From Gnomoniopsis sp. IMI 355080 (lineage: Eukaryota > Ascomycota > Sordariomycetes > Diaporthales > Gnomoniaceae), in NCBI GenBank assembly GCA_027946555.1, contig JAPEVC010000029.1, positions 1 to 64,000 of the forward strand: 64,000 nt of DNA. The letters run 5' to 3'. The notes under the pieces were generated by a model. It saw only the letters and a list, made by a program, of their open reading frames with translations. It had not been told where the DNA came from and ran no database searches. A program made the position numbers and the translations under genes. Below are positions 44,596 to 54,990 of this stretch, one piece after another. Numbering within the stretch: the stretch's first letter is position 1; each line of letters starts with the position of its first letter.

Positions 44596-45594
44596 ATGGC
44601 TGAAACTCACCACTTCGATGTCTCCAAACTCTTCACGGTGAAAGACTGGGTCTGTGTTGTGACCGGTGGCGGCACTGGTATTGGTCTGATGGTAGGTACT
44701 CTTCCTTCATAACCCAATTGTCGGGTCTCCCTCTTCAAGGCTCTGGAATGTCCCCTTTGAAGATGCGGTGGGCAGAATTTAATTCCAAAATAGGCCACCC
44801 AGGCACTTGCTGCGAACGGTGCCAAAGTCTACATCGTTGGCCGTCGCCTCGAGGCCCTCGAGAACGCAGCAAAAACCCACAACCCAAACTTCACTACCGG
44901 CGGCAAGATTGTACCCCTGGGCCCATTTGACGTCCGAAAGAAGGCAGACCTCGAGAAGCTTGTCCACGAGTTGCGCACCACGCACGGAGAGAAGCACATC
45001 AACCTGCTCATGTGCAATGCGGGCATCGCTGGAACCAAGGCAGAGCCTGCGGAGGAAAACGCCGAGGACCTGAAGAAGACGCTGTGGGACAACGAGACCG
45101 TCGAGGCATGGGGAGAGACGTTTGAGACGGATGTGTCAAGTGTGTATTTCACCACAGTGGCATTCCTGCCACTACTGCAAGCCAGTATGGAGCCAGATGG
45201 TCCACTGGAGAAGTTTGCGCCAAGTGTCATCACCACCAGCAGTATGAGCGGCATGATGAGACATGCCCAGGGTCACTTTTCCTACAATGCCGCAAAGGCC
45301 GCCACCGTCCATCTCACCAAGATGATGTCAGCCGAGTTCCAGCAGACCGGTATTCGCGTCAACTCAATTGCACCGGGATACTTTCCCAGCGAGATGACGG
45401 CCAAGAGCTCAGATGACAGGCAAAAGAGTCACGTCCCGAAGGAGAAAATCGAAGAGAAGGGGCACGTGCCGGCGATGAGAAGCGGAAGAGATGAGGAGAT
45501 GGGAATGACAGTTCTCTTCTTGGCAAAGAATGGTTATTTGAATGGCCAAATCGTTGCCGTAGATGGAGGTGTGCTCAATGTCATTGCTGGTTGA
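44596..45594 (+). CDS. Short-chain dehydrogenase/reductase (SDR)
   Basis: Two exons, 44596-44691 and 44803-45594, intron 111 nt (GTAGGT..CCCAG), 295 aa. Rossmann signature GGGTGIGLM after VCVVT, then CNAGIAG, a Ser in ITTSSMSGM and the catalytic YNAAK (Tyr about 193), followed by GIRVNSIAPGYFPSEM: a classical SDR that binds NAD(P)(H). The C-terminal NGYLNGQIVAVDGGVLNVIAG is the usual SDR ending. The split of the glycine motif by the intron confirms the join. Substrate cannot be deduced; resemblance is to fungal SDRs of the gluconate dehydrogenase/rhamnolipid reductase type. The MAETHHFDVSKLF start is the only in-frame Met near the glycine motif. Confidence 0.92.
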
Positions 45595-45766
45595 TGGGCG
45601 CACTGCGGACTTGTTGGAACTATGCTTTACACAGGGGCGCTCAAGCCAGCGCGGGAAGGTATGGAGACGTCCAAATCACACTCAGTAGCCTCTTAGAGTT
45701 TCGAGATTCCCTATTAAACTCCTAATAATAAATTTCCTCATAGACTCGGAATTTCACGAACTCCGC

Positions 45767-45988
45767 ATGCCCATCCATCATGCACAATATACCCGAGCGT
45801 TTTGGCGAGCGGCGTTGTGCCTAGTTCTGCTCGGGCTGTTGTCCACTTCCACCCCGTGCTACGCGTCAATCCTCTGCAAATCCTCCTCCTTCCAATGTTG
45901 TGTACATCGATACAGATATTGGCCTTCTAGGGGACTGACTGTGAAGAATCCTGAAGGATGCCTTTGCGACCCTAATGACTGCAATTAG
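45767..45988 (+). CDS. Small Cys-rich secreted-protein candidate
   Basis: 73-aa ORF with a convincing signal peptide: MPIHHAQYTRAFWRAALCLV followed by LLGLLSTSTPCYA. The about 40-residue mature part has six Cys with spacing C-x6-CC-x19-C-x-C-x4-C, ending CLCDPNDCN. Size, signal and even Cys number are what is expected of a secreted disulfide-rich peptide. Against it: a single short ORF, no paralogue in the window, and no known family recognised. It sits between the SDR and the pepsin-like protease, 172 nt after the SDR stop. Role not assigned; expression evidence would decide whether it is a gene. Confidence 0.45.
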   Translation: MPIHHAQYTRAFWRAALCLVLLGLLSTSTPCYASILCKSSSFQCCVHRYRYWPSRGLTVKNPEGCLCDPNDCN

Positions 45989-46045
45989 TCGAACTCCACC
46001 TAGCGATCCCCCAGATCGCCGCCTATCGAATGGCATCGTCGACCT

Positions 46046-47539
46046 CTAATTATCAGCCATCATTAGGGCTCCACCAAGTCCGACATTGGCAGGCTCGAGC
46101 TGGCGTTTATCCACAGAGAGTCTTTCCACGTCACCTGGCTGTTTCGTAGTGAGTGGCTGACTGATCTTCTGACGCCGAGCTGAGTCGGGCTTGCAAGTAC
46201 TCACGGATCCGGACGAGACCGGAGGGCTCAAAGACTTGAGAGGGGCGAATCCTACTTGCAGGTTCAGCCCATCCCAGGCCGTGTAATAGTTCTTGAGCAG
46301 TGGCGAACCCAGCTCCCAAAGACCAATGGTACCGTTGTAGAATACCCCATCGCTCCAGTCGTTCACCACCGCCTGGCAGAGCTCGGGATCGTCTGGGTAA
46401 GGGCCAAGGTTGAAGACACGACTGGGAAGCGTGAGATTCAACTGCTGTCCCTCGCCGTCGTATCCGAGAAGGAAGGAAAGTTCGACACCAGATGCAACGA
46501 TGGTGTCCATGTCCTCGCAGGAACAACCCCAAGTACCAACGGGATCGATCTGGAATATTTTGGGAGAAATTTGGGCATAGAGAGCTGCTGCGGTAGCCCT
46601 ATCCGGGGCAATGATGAACGATGTCCCTGTGTCTAGAACTTGTACCAGGCTCTGTGGGTAGGACACACTGCTTGTCGAGGCATTGTCCGTGTTTGGGACC
46701 TGGAGTTGCTCGCCGTTGATGAAGACGGTCTGCAAATCTGCGACCCACTGTTTGTGGCCAACAGCAAGTTCCTGGTTCAAAGAAACCCAGGTCAAGTCTC
46801 CTTCGAATTTTGTCTCGTCGACACCACCCAAAGTAAGCTGTCCTCCAGTAGTCTGGCCAGACGGCATGTACATCCCAAAGGTGCCACTGTCAAGCACGCC
46901 TGCGTCATGCAGCGCCCACTGGAAAGAGCCTGAGCCATTGAGGCTAAGGCCCAAGACACCGTCGATTCCGGGCATGGTGGAGAGAGCAGGAGCTTCTTCA
47001 TAGCACAGGTGGAAGGGAAATCGGGATGCTGTGAGTCCCTGCATTGAGACATCGTCGACTGCCCAATTGCAGCTGGCCGTCTGCGCCTCGGCGAAAGGGA
47101 CGGTGTCGACGCCAGTGCTGAACCAAAGATCTGAATCATCTGAGGAAGAGTTGGTCGCCCAGGAGAAAGTGGAGGAGGCGGCAGGGTCGAACTTCTTCTG
47201 CTCGCGGCCGCAGTTGGAGCAGTTGCTTTGTGGGAGCAGCAGCATGTTTGAACCGGTGTCGATAACGACGTTGCTAAACTTGTAGTTAGACACATGCCCG
47301 TTGTGTCTTCAGGCGCAGTTGACAAGAACTCACAAGGACTGCGGCGGAGTGCCGACTGAGATGGTGGTATACCACTGCAGATCCGTCGAGTTGTTTTTGA
47401 TCCAGTCTGTCAGTGGAGCCTTCATAACGGTACTCTGTGAAGTCTGCGGGACAAGAGACCCAACTCCGGGTGATACGAGAGGAGTTCCCAGCGCCGCAGA
47501 GCAGACCACAGAGATGGCCACGGTGAGAGTGGGCTTCAT
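46046..47539 (-). CDS. Secreted pepsin-like aspartic protease (A1 family)
   Basis: Two exons, 47539-47334 and 47273-46046, intron 60 nt. Of two acceptors, the one at 47274 (CTAAC branch site, then TTTAG) is chosen because it restores VGTPPQSFNVVIDTGSN. The chain is 477 aa with an N-terminal signal peptide (MKPTLTVAISVVCSAALGTP). Catalytic Asp residues lie in VIDTGSN (about 74) and VLDTGTS (about 283), both intact; the family also has the flap and Cys pairs seen here (CSNC, DPELCQAVV). The end is uncertain: a further possible intron begins at GTGAGT near 46206 and would replace the last about 55 residues. An upstream Met (MRYHRTIKMKP) is less likely, as it delays the signal peptide. Extracellular or vacuolar proteolysis is inferred. 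Confidence 0.9.
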
Positions 47540-48835
47540 CTTGATAGTGCGATGATATCTCACTAGGGTGTGGAGGGCGAAATGGCTTGTCTAACTTGTC
47601 TTTGCTGGAATAGGAGTTGACCACGAAACAACAAGCAGAGAGTCGCGTATCCGGGTAAGACGTATGGGAATATCTTGTTGGCCTCATGAAATTAACTGGA
47701 ATCATTCGAATCGGAAAGGAGGTTTTGTATCTACTAGCCAACACGTGGCTCACATTCTTCTTGTGACAATCCTATGGGACAATATGACAGGCATGCTGGG
47801 GCCGAAGCCTTCTCGAAGCTTTGGTGATGTTTCTGTGGGGAGTTTGCAAGCCATTGTCGTAGGGAGCACAAAGGCAAGGTGTGCTCGTCGTACAATCCGT
47901 TTGAGTTCGGGGGCTCATCGTGCAACGTGGATTGTGGTGGATCTGATGCCGCTAGCTGACCAGGTGGTCAAGGCGCGGACACAATACGATGCTAACGATT
48001 GTGTTGAGCCACACAGATTTTTTATTCCACTTCGCACATAGTACTAGTGACCTGTCAGGAATCAACTCCATTATTTTGGGTTCAGCCTACAAGTTTTTAA
48101 GATGAATTTTCCTGCTGAGAGGTCTGGTTATGGATTCGTCAGCTGGAATCTATGTGATGATAGGGTTGCTCCTCAGGTCGTGTTCGCCAACCTGTTAGAA
48201 TACGAACCAACTATTGGACGTCTTCACTTGGCGTAATTCGTTCTCTTCATTAATCATTCAAGCGCAAGCACAGAGGAAGACCAGCTTGAAAAAAGTTAGT
48301 TTTGACAGGCGCTGAAGCCGTGGTTTTACCCCTCAGTGAAGTCCAAAGAGTTGCGAGTGTCCTAAGTCCGAGAGGGAACCGCCCTCGAACCCTCCCCCCA
48401 AGGGCCTCATCGTCACTTTGATTTGCCTTCAATTATAAGCCACAGTCATATTTCCTTCAGAACTGCGTTCCAATGTTCCAGTACACGGGAGCAAAGACGA
48501 ATAATCACGTCGCTACGTTACCTACTTATCATAAACTGTGAGGTTTGACAGTCCTCGAATGACCACTCACTTGGGGTCTCATAGCAATAAAGGACGAAAA
48601 TCCGTTCGAAATGGTACGAGACTCCTTGAAAATCTTTCTTCGTAATGAAATGGCTCGTCGAGCAACCTCTTTCGACGCTGCCTCATGAAACACTGCTGTC
48701 GACGGTCGACTGTTGCGTGGCACCCTGCCCCCCTCTCCACCCTTCACACTGACTGGGCACTTGGGGTGAACCAACTACTTCGTCAACCCCAGAGTTCTGA
48801 CAATTTTCTTACAATTCCAATGGAATCGAAAGCAT
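47540..48835. other. Intergenic
   Basis: 1.3 kb with the protease promoter. Short ORFs on both strands, none recognised. The far end is the 3' flank of the F-box-like gene. Confidence 0.45.
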
Positions 48836-50131
48836 CTACTCCTCTTCCACTGCCCATTGCGGCGTCCATCCGTGTGGCTGTACCTCGTCCAGTATTCCAG
48901 AGCCGCCAGCCGACGCAAAGGGGTCGATATCGTACTCGCTGACCATTTCCTGATGCTGCTCCTCATCAAGATAGCTTTTCCCATCCTTGTCATCATCGGT
49001 GCACACGTGTATGAATTGCCCAAAATTGGTATCTCCGCCGCCCATCAGGACTTTGATATCCTGATAACCCTTCTTTTCTCCATTCTCGAGAATGTGGTGG
49101 CGAAGAAGTCTGGCGAAGGCCGCTGCCCTGAGAGTCTCATGTGCTATACTGCAGCCTGAGAGGCGGTTCCAGGTGAATTCGCATGGGTTCAAAAAGAAAT
49201 CCCCGTCCTCGATTTCCAAGAGATCATCGTTCTCGGTTGCATCTCTTGCAAAACATTGACTCCCGTGGTCCGAGTGTACATGGCAGCGCTTTCGACAGTG
49301 AGTTGGATACTCAGATTCTACAGGCGAAGTCTCCAAAAGCTCCGTGTGGTTAGTGAACTTGATTGCCAGACGACCGACCTTGTTCATGTCACAGAGGTGC
49401 GCCAGGACGGGGTTGATACCACTCTTGAATATGGTTTCGTCTGGTAGCTTGTGGGTGGTGGACCATCCACAAATAGACAGTCTCAAGTAATCAAGACTAA
49501 GATTTGTCTTGAACAAAGGGAAAAGCCCTTCCTCGCTCTCCTCCTGTTCTATGGAAGCTTCACAATCGTCCGTGGGGAGGCCATAATTCGCGAAGGGATA
49601 GGTATATAGCCAACCATGACGATTAGAATAGAAGCCACCGATGAATTGAAGTTCAATGCGCTTGATCATTGACAACGTGTCCGTAGACCGATCTTTCAGG
49701 AAGGCGTGAGCTGGAAGCAGTGGGGTAGAACCCGTCATCTCATCTGTCACAGGCGGACCACCAAACACGAAGCAGTTCTGAGAGTAAAAAATGGGTGCTG
49801 CTTCAGCAAAGACACTTCGACAAAGAAGCAGCGTGTTCAGATAGGGCTGATCATTGTCGACTTCCTTTTCACTTTGTATAGTCAAGGTCCTTGACAGGAT
49901 ATCGTCTTCACGCTGCTTCTGGAGACCCACGTATGTGCCGTGCCCATTGGTATAGCCCTCGATGTCGGCGCTCCAGTATCTGAACGTGTAGCATGTGCGG
50001 TGGGAATGGTCTTTTTGCAAGGCATCTTCGCAAGCAACCCAGGCGACATGGATCTCGGGTCGTACGAGTGCCTGTGTCCAAATCATGTTGCGAATCTCTG
50101 GTGGCATCGTGAGAAGGGTTGGAGGCTCCAT
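48836..50131 (-). CDS. F-box-like fungal protein (LPPEIRNMIW type)
   Basis: Single ORF, 431 aa. The N-terminal MEPPTLLTMPPEIRNMIWTQ is the short F-box-like motif typical of a large fungal family (LPxEIRxxIW), followed by LNTLLLCRSVFAEAAPIFYSQNCFVF, the second characteristic block in which transcribed neighbours share 'eA.p.fY..n.f.f'. The middle and C-terminal parts are variable: an acidic tail, and a possible Cys/His cluster (THCRKRCHVHSDHGSQCF) that could bind metal. Related proteins are numerous and functionally uncharacterised; some may recruit substrates to SCF ligases, but that is inference. No intron is needed. Confidence 0.85.
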   Translation of the reverse strand: MEPPTLLTMPPEIRNMIWTQALVRPEIHVAWVACEDALQKDHSHRTCYTFRYWSADIEGYTNGHGTYVGLQKQREDDILSRTLTIQSEKEVDNDQPYLNTLLLCRSVFAEAAPIFYSQNCFVFGGPPVTDEMTGSTPLLPAHAFLKDRSTDTLSMIKRIELQFIGGFYSNRHGWLYTYPFANYGLPTDDCEASIEQEESEEGLFPLFKTNLSLDYLRLSICGWSTTHKLPDETIFKSGINPVLAHLCDMNKVGRLAIKFTNHTELLETSPVESEYPTHCRKRCHVHSDHGSQCFARDATENDDLLEIEDGDFFLNPCEFTWNRLSGCSIAHETLRAAAFARLLRHHILENGEKKGYQDIKVLMGGGDTNFGQFIHVCTDDDKDGKSYLDEEQHQEMVSEYDIDPFASAGGSGILDEVQPHGWTPQWAVEEE

Positions 50132-50638
50132 GGCTGTACTTGAATATTTCTTGGGAGTATCAAGGAAGGTGCTTAGGTTGAGTCGGATACTGAGGCTGGG
50201 TTGGTGAAGGAAAGAAAGTCAACTCCGCTGCAAATGTGAAAGCCAGATATTGAAGGATTGGGTTTGATTCTTGAAGCTGTTTCTGAGCAGGAGGTTTGAC
50301 ACCGTTCTTGGTTGCAAAGCTTGAGCTGGAGGTTTGTTAGCTGGGTGGATACCTAGGTACCTAGGTAATTTGGAAAGTCGTGCACAATGGGGCGGCCAAA
50401 GTGGCAATGCCCAGGTGTGACACGCCTGCCAAATCGACAATACAATGCCTACTTCTGGGTCTACCTACCTAGGTACCTAAGTAGGTACGAGACACATTCA
50501 AGTCATTCTCTTAAACCCAATTCGGACAACCCACTCATCATAGCCACTGCATGTGTGTGCCATTCTGTGTGGTTTCCTTATTCACCCGTCGGCGTACCTA
50601 CCTAAGTACCTACGTACCTCCTTAGAGTGACAACAATA
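50132..50638. other. Intergenic with CCTAGGTA-type tracts
   Basis: Two or three short tracts built from CCTA/TAGG units (near 50345-50370, 50459-50488 and 50593-50625), for example CCTACCTAGGTACCTAAGTA. These palindromic low-complexity tracts recur elsewhere in the window (51155, 63700). No gene seen. Confidence 0.6.
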
Positions 50639-51185
50639 TTATTCTGGGACATGCCAGTAGTTATACAGAACCATTGGTGCGTCTCCATACCAGGAGCCAG
50701 TAGCTGCCTTGACTTGTGCTCCGAGATATCCGAGGGTGCTGATGGCAAGATTGTTGTCCATAGACTCTCCTCCAAGCCATGTGATCACGCGCTGGGCTTG
50801 TGAGCAAAGGGGGCCAAGCCGTCTCACTTGAGCGTTGCGCTCTTCAACACCATCTTGGTTGATAAAGAGCGCATCGACCCATAGTGATCTTCTTCTATCT
50901 GAATAACGAAGATTGGCCAAGGTAGAAGCAAGTTTGGGCCTGAATTCCGTTGATGTGACAAGATTGGGCGGCAGCGGTGAGCTCAAATCCACGACTCTGG
51001 CGTCAACCGGGGAACTTTGGGTTCCCCAAGTGATGATGAAGCCTCAAACATTGTCTCGCACTCGGGTAATGCGCGTGATTCATATAGCTCTCGGTCAAAG
51101 GATGGAGCTGGGTGATCCCATTTATTGAAATTATCAGTCGGGAGGAAGAAGTCTCTACCTAGGTACCGTTCAGGGTCTAGACAAC
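50639..51185 (-). pseudogene. HET-domain gene fragment, frame broken
   Basis: HET (heterokaryon incompatibility) domains start YEALSYTWG and contain LWADAICINQ..ERN. Here the minus strand shows CETMFEAS in one frame and, in another, TWGTQSSP followed by a continuous stretch with RRSLWVDALFINQDGVEERNAQV and AQRVITWLGGES, ending at a stop after about 120 aa. The change of frame falls inside the alphabet YTWG block, so the copy is broken there, and the expected several hundred C-terminal residues are missing. An upstream stretch (NKWDHPAPSFDRELYESRAL) continues the same frame as the first part. It is most likely a relic; an intron at the frame change was not found. Confidence 0.7.
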
Positions 51186-51400
51186 CTACATCCCGCTGAT
51201 AATGTCTCTCTCAGATCACTCAGGATTGTTCGTTTCTGCAAAGACTCAATGGGTGGTCGCAGAACCGTATGTGAAATACAGAAGTTTGAGCCTAGGAAAT
51301 TTTCCACTGCACCAGTCCTTTCCATCTTTCCTTTCTTTTTTATTGGGGGGGGGGTTGTGTGTTCTCGTTTTCGAGCGCAAGGTTGACTTGTGAAGGTAGC

Positions 51401-52258
51401 ATGCAGTGGCAGAGGACCGTTTATAGACGGGGAGACAACCCTAACCCGAATACCGTGAGCTTGCCTCCAGTCTTCGTACCGGGGAAAGTTCTCACACAAA
51501 CAATAATCAACTCATCGTTTATTTTATGCAGACGCACCGAAGCAGCACCCGCCGCGGACGACACAGCCTTGGTAAAGGACTTCGTTATGGAAGAATTACC
51601 CATCGAGCCCCGTGGTATATTTTGGCAAGAAGACTTTATAACGGAGGAACATGAACACAAACTTGTGCAAATCTTCCGCGACCAGCTCGAGTGGCCTGAT
51701 CGCACGGGACGCCTTTCTCTGCATTATGGCTACACTTTCGACTACAAAACCTTTGGCGTTGACCCGGATATCCCCTTCAAAGAGTTTCCCGATTGGCTGA
51801 AACCTCTGATTCCGACCTACGAGGGCCGACCTCCGGAGCAGGTCTGTCTTCAGTACTATCCACCCGGCGCCGGCATCCCGCCTCACGTCGACACGCACTC
51901 CACTTACGACCAACTGTACTCGCTTTCTCTGGGCGCGCCGGTGTTGATGCAATTTCGACAAGGCGACCATCGAGTCGACATGGACCTCAGGCCGCGAAGT
52001 CTGATGAAGATGTCAGGAGACTCGCGACTACATTGGACGCACGGAATCAAGAAGCGCAAAAATGATACGCTTGGTGACGGGACAAGCCGGCCTCGCGAAG
52101 ACCGTTGGAGCATCACCTATCGATGGCTAAGAGCCGGCGGCGAGTGCGAGTGTGGCAATGTGCAGCATTGTGACACGGCCCAACGACGAAACGGTATAGA
52201 GCGAGAGAAGCGATGGCAGAAGTACGCAGAGAACATGGAAACTGCGTCATTAGTCTAG
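51401..52258 (+). CDS. AlkB-like Fe(II)/2-oxoglutarate dioxygenase (ALKBH8-type)
   Basis: ORF of 285 aa from MQWQRTVYRRG; the first clearly family-like Met is MEELPIEPRG at 51587 (223 aa). The catalytic fold is intact: HVDTHSTYDQLYSLSLGAP gives the Fe-binding His and Asp (HxD), the distal His is in WTHGI, and the 2-oxoglutarate Arg is in DRWSITYRWLR. GIFWQEDFITEEHEHKL and QVCLQYYPPGAGI match ALKBH8-like proteins, which hydroxylate or demethylate nucleic acid or tRNA wobble bases. A candidate upstream intron (GTGAGC near 51455 to TATGCAG at 51531) would not keep frame with the 51401 Met, so the start is ambiguous. No tRNA methyltransferase domain is fused. The N-terminal leader is unlike the rest in composition. 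Confidence 0.85.
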   Translation: MQWQRTVYRRGDNPNPNTVSLPPVFVPGKVLTQTIINSSFILCRRTEAAPAADDTALVKDFVMEELPIEPRGIFWQEDFITEEHEHKLVQIFRDQLEWPDRTGRLSLHYGYTFDYKTFGVDPDIPFKEFPDWLKPLIPTYEGRPPEQVCLQYYPPGAGIPPHVDTHSTYDQLYSLSLGAPVLMQFRQGDHRVDMDLRPRSLMKMSGDSRLHWTHGIKKRKNDTLGDGTSRPREDRWSITYRWLRAGGECECGNVQHCDTAQRRNGIEREKRWQKYAENMETASLV

Positions 52259-53700
52259 CTCCAAACGCGATTGGGCACCGAGCGTTGAACTAAGCGACGT
52301 CCTGCACTGCGTCCGTCATGTGTGAACTCTGGTCTTGGCAGCTGGGCACCCCCTTCAGACGAGCCGCGCGCTGACAGCTAAACGGCTCGCGAGACGCCAA
52401 GCCAGACGGAGATGAATAGTCTGCTCCATACCAACCGTCGCAGTATCCTCATACTGCCTGCCTAATTGGTAACCCAGAGATTTGGCGGAAACGGACAGCT
52501 CATTTGAAGCGACTGATTGATGGTTCAACCACAGAAATGAGAGACTAGCGAGTCAGCCACTCGTGTCAAACGCCCACATCCGTCAGCTGCTGAGGGATGT
52601 GCTTGCTGGACGCATCTGTTTTAGTTGTGTGATGTGATACAGGGTCAAAAACTCTGTTGTTTTTCCAGGAGCACCGTCAACCTGGTCTTCCACCACGAGA
52701 ACACCCTTTGATCTGCGGATGAGCAGATCGACCTCGGGACAGGCCGAAACGGGAAACCGGGACTTCGCTTGTTGTTATTGTTAGTATCTTGTTCTCGATA
52801 CTCCAAGAACTACGCTAACATTCTGCACACCATAGTAGCGGAAGTTCTCAACACGGGAAGAGACTTCGTTCGGCGAAGGCATGATGCCATAGGCACAATG
52901 TACGCAGCAGCTCGTGACTATTTCAACATCACGTCACTGATAAATCATAAACACCACGTTGCAACAAAAGTAGGGCTGCAAGAACCCACGCTACAGCTCG
53001 CAAGATATTACAGTCGAGGAAAGGGCTTTCTTGCTGAAACCCATCAATTCCTAAGCTATTGACATAGTTCCTCGCCAAGAGAGCTTATCGTCGGAGTTTA
53101 TACGATGGGGTAAAATATTAGAGTTCGAAACACTCTCCGCCCCAGACAGTTTCCAGCACAAAACACTATCTTGGGACGACTGCTATACAGGGCCAGGTCA
53201 CTCCAGCCCTGTTTGACTCGCGCTACTCAGCCAGACTCACATTTCCACCAACACCAACATCAGTCTGTAGTATCGCGGGGTACCTACCACACCAGCGTAC
53301 GCTGTCATCGTGCCATAGCTTTGCAACTATGCGTTACTCGACTGGTCGCCCCACTGTGGAGCATGAACGAACTATGCTCATCTCGTCGATTTCTTGAAGC
53401 TTTCTTATGTGTCCGGATACTCATCTCATCCGGTAGCTTAAAAAGCAGCGGCTCTTGAATCGGAAGCCTTGATATCATGACCATGTGTTGCATGCAGTCT
53501 GTTCCATAGGGATATATACTCTCGAGGGGTCTGCCGTTGAGCATCCTCTATTTCCCCATTCTTTAATATAACTTATTCAAAGTTCACTCATTAAAGGCTT
53601 GTCTGGACAGTCTCTTTGTCGATTAATTAATTTAATTCAAGGTAGTTTTCGCGTCACTCATTCAACTACCAGGCCGGACCTGTACCAACACATCTTGAAG
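52259..53700. other. Intergenic
   Basis: 1.4 kb; the 97-aa ORF at 52769 has no family support. The last few hundred bases are the promoter of the secreted-protein gene. Confidence 0.45.
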
Positions 53701-54594
53701 ATGCGTTCAGCAACACTTTTCACAACGCTGCTGGCCCTAGGCCTAGCCAGCGCCATTCCTTTGACTTTCAACCCCAAGATAGTCAGGCCCAGACAAGCTG
53801 CCCCGGCTCCGATGGATGCGACCTGCGCTCAAGCCTCGATCCTCGCACAAGGCATCGCCCTCAACATAGCCGATCAGGAGCAGGAGCTTTCAACGGCCAA
53901 CGCCATGGCGGCCATGCTTCAAGCCAACCCCGTCGACAGCGCAGCCTGGGCGCAGTCCCGCACCAACCTGCTGCAGTTCATCAACAACGGCATCGCCATC
54001 CGCGAATCGAACCAGCTCATCACACCGGCGCAGAGCAAGGCCACAGCAGGCGTGGCGACCGTGGCGAACGCGCAGCTGCAGGAGCTTGGCCTCGCCACCA
54101 ACTTGACTGCCATGGGGAGTGACGACGTACAGGGCAACCTGAAGATTGTGCAAACGCTTCAAATGGACTTCTCGGGCGGTATCATGCAAAACCAGAAGAA
54201 CATGGCTGATGTAAGTTCCCCCCAAATTCCTGGCGCCCCTTCCCACTTGGCCAACCTCCACTTGAGAATATATATGCTGCAAGAAGTACTTCAGATATTG
54301 ACGCAATACTACCAGGCCATGGCAGGATGCGGTGCTGCTGGAGGAGCAGCAGCTCCAGCCCCGGCCCCAGCAGCAGCCCCAGCCCCAGCTTCTGCGCCTG
54401 CACCCGCTGCTGCCCCTAAACCCTCTTCTGCTGCGGGTGCTGCGCCTGCGGCGAAGCCCTCCTCTGCTGCTGCTGGCAGTTCTACGGCAAATTCCACTAC
54501 GGGGGGCGCGACTGGCGGAAAGGGTGCCGGCAAGGCAAACTTTGCCAGCAAGGCCAAGACCGGGATGCAGACAGAGGGAACTGTGTTCTCGTGA
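53701..54594 (+). CDS. Secreted Ala/Pro-rich protein with helical N-terminal domain
   Basis: ATG at 53701; the ORF is 297 aa. A likely intron at 54211-54294 (GTAAGT..TTCAG, 84 nt) is a multiple of three, so the frame stays open either way; removal gives 269 aa and joins NMADILTQYYQAMAGC. Signal peptide MRSATLFTTLLALGLASA, then a possible Arg-Gln pro-site (IVRPRQ), then a helical domain of about 130 residues with two Cys (CAQASILAQG..MAGC). The C-terminal part is low-complexity: runs of Ala-Pro and Ser-Ala (PAPAPAAAPAPASAPAPAAA), then Ser/Thr/Gly and a Lys-rich end. Such tails occur in fungal cell-wall or surface proteins. Not a clear HsbA or other named family; function unassigned. Confidence 0.8.
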   Translation: MRSATLFTTLLALGLASAIPLTFNPKIVRPRQAAPAPMDATCAQASILAQGIALNIADQEQELSTANAMAAMLQANPVDSAAWAQSRTNLLQFINNGIAIRESNQLITPAQSKATAGVATVANAQLQELGLATNLTAMGSDDVQGNLKIVQTLQMDFSGGIMQNQKNMADVSSPQIPGAPSHLANLHLRIYMLQEVLQILTQYYQAMAGCGAAGGAAAPAPAPAAAPAPASAPAPAAAPKPSSAAGAAPAAKPSSAAAGSSTANSTTGGATGGKGAGKANFASKAKTGMQTEGTVFS

Positions 54595-54990
54595 GTAGAG
54601 TGTGTCGGAAAGCATTTTGCTCTGGCCTCACCTCTAATACGTGCGCTCGTGCACAGCCTTCTTCACCTGAGTCTTTTTATTTCCCTTTCACCTTACTTCA
54701 TCGGATATGGCTACATTCTCTAAGTCAAATTGTTGAACTGCGTTGGAGTTTAGAGCATGCTGTGTGGTATCTTCTATTATAGCAGATCGCATGTAGACCG
54801 CGACACGTTGACGTGAATACCAAATCAAGGGGCTGTCTCAGTAGCTGGTAGTCGTCTGCGCTCTCACCATGTAGCTACATGGGCTTGTGTTTGTCATATC
54901 TCGTGAAACATTATAATGCAATTCTCCCTCATTGCAAAGCCAAGACCAGGGCCACTGACCTTGAAACCATAAAATGGCCAGTAATTTGGC
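54595..54990. other. Short convergent intergenic
   Basis: 3' flanks of the converging secreted-protein and checkpoint-protein genes. Nothing further seen. Confidence 0.4.

Noticed and set aside
52769..53062. 97-aa plus ORF starting MLLLLVSCSRYS
   Set aside because: Short hydrophobic start resembles a signal peptide but the rest lacks Cys pattern or family marks; no supporting context.
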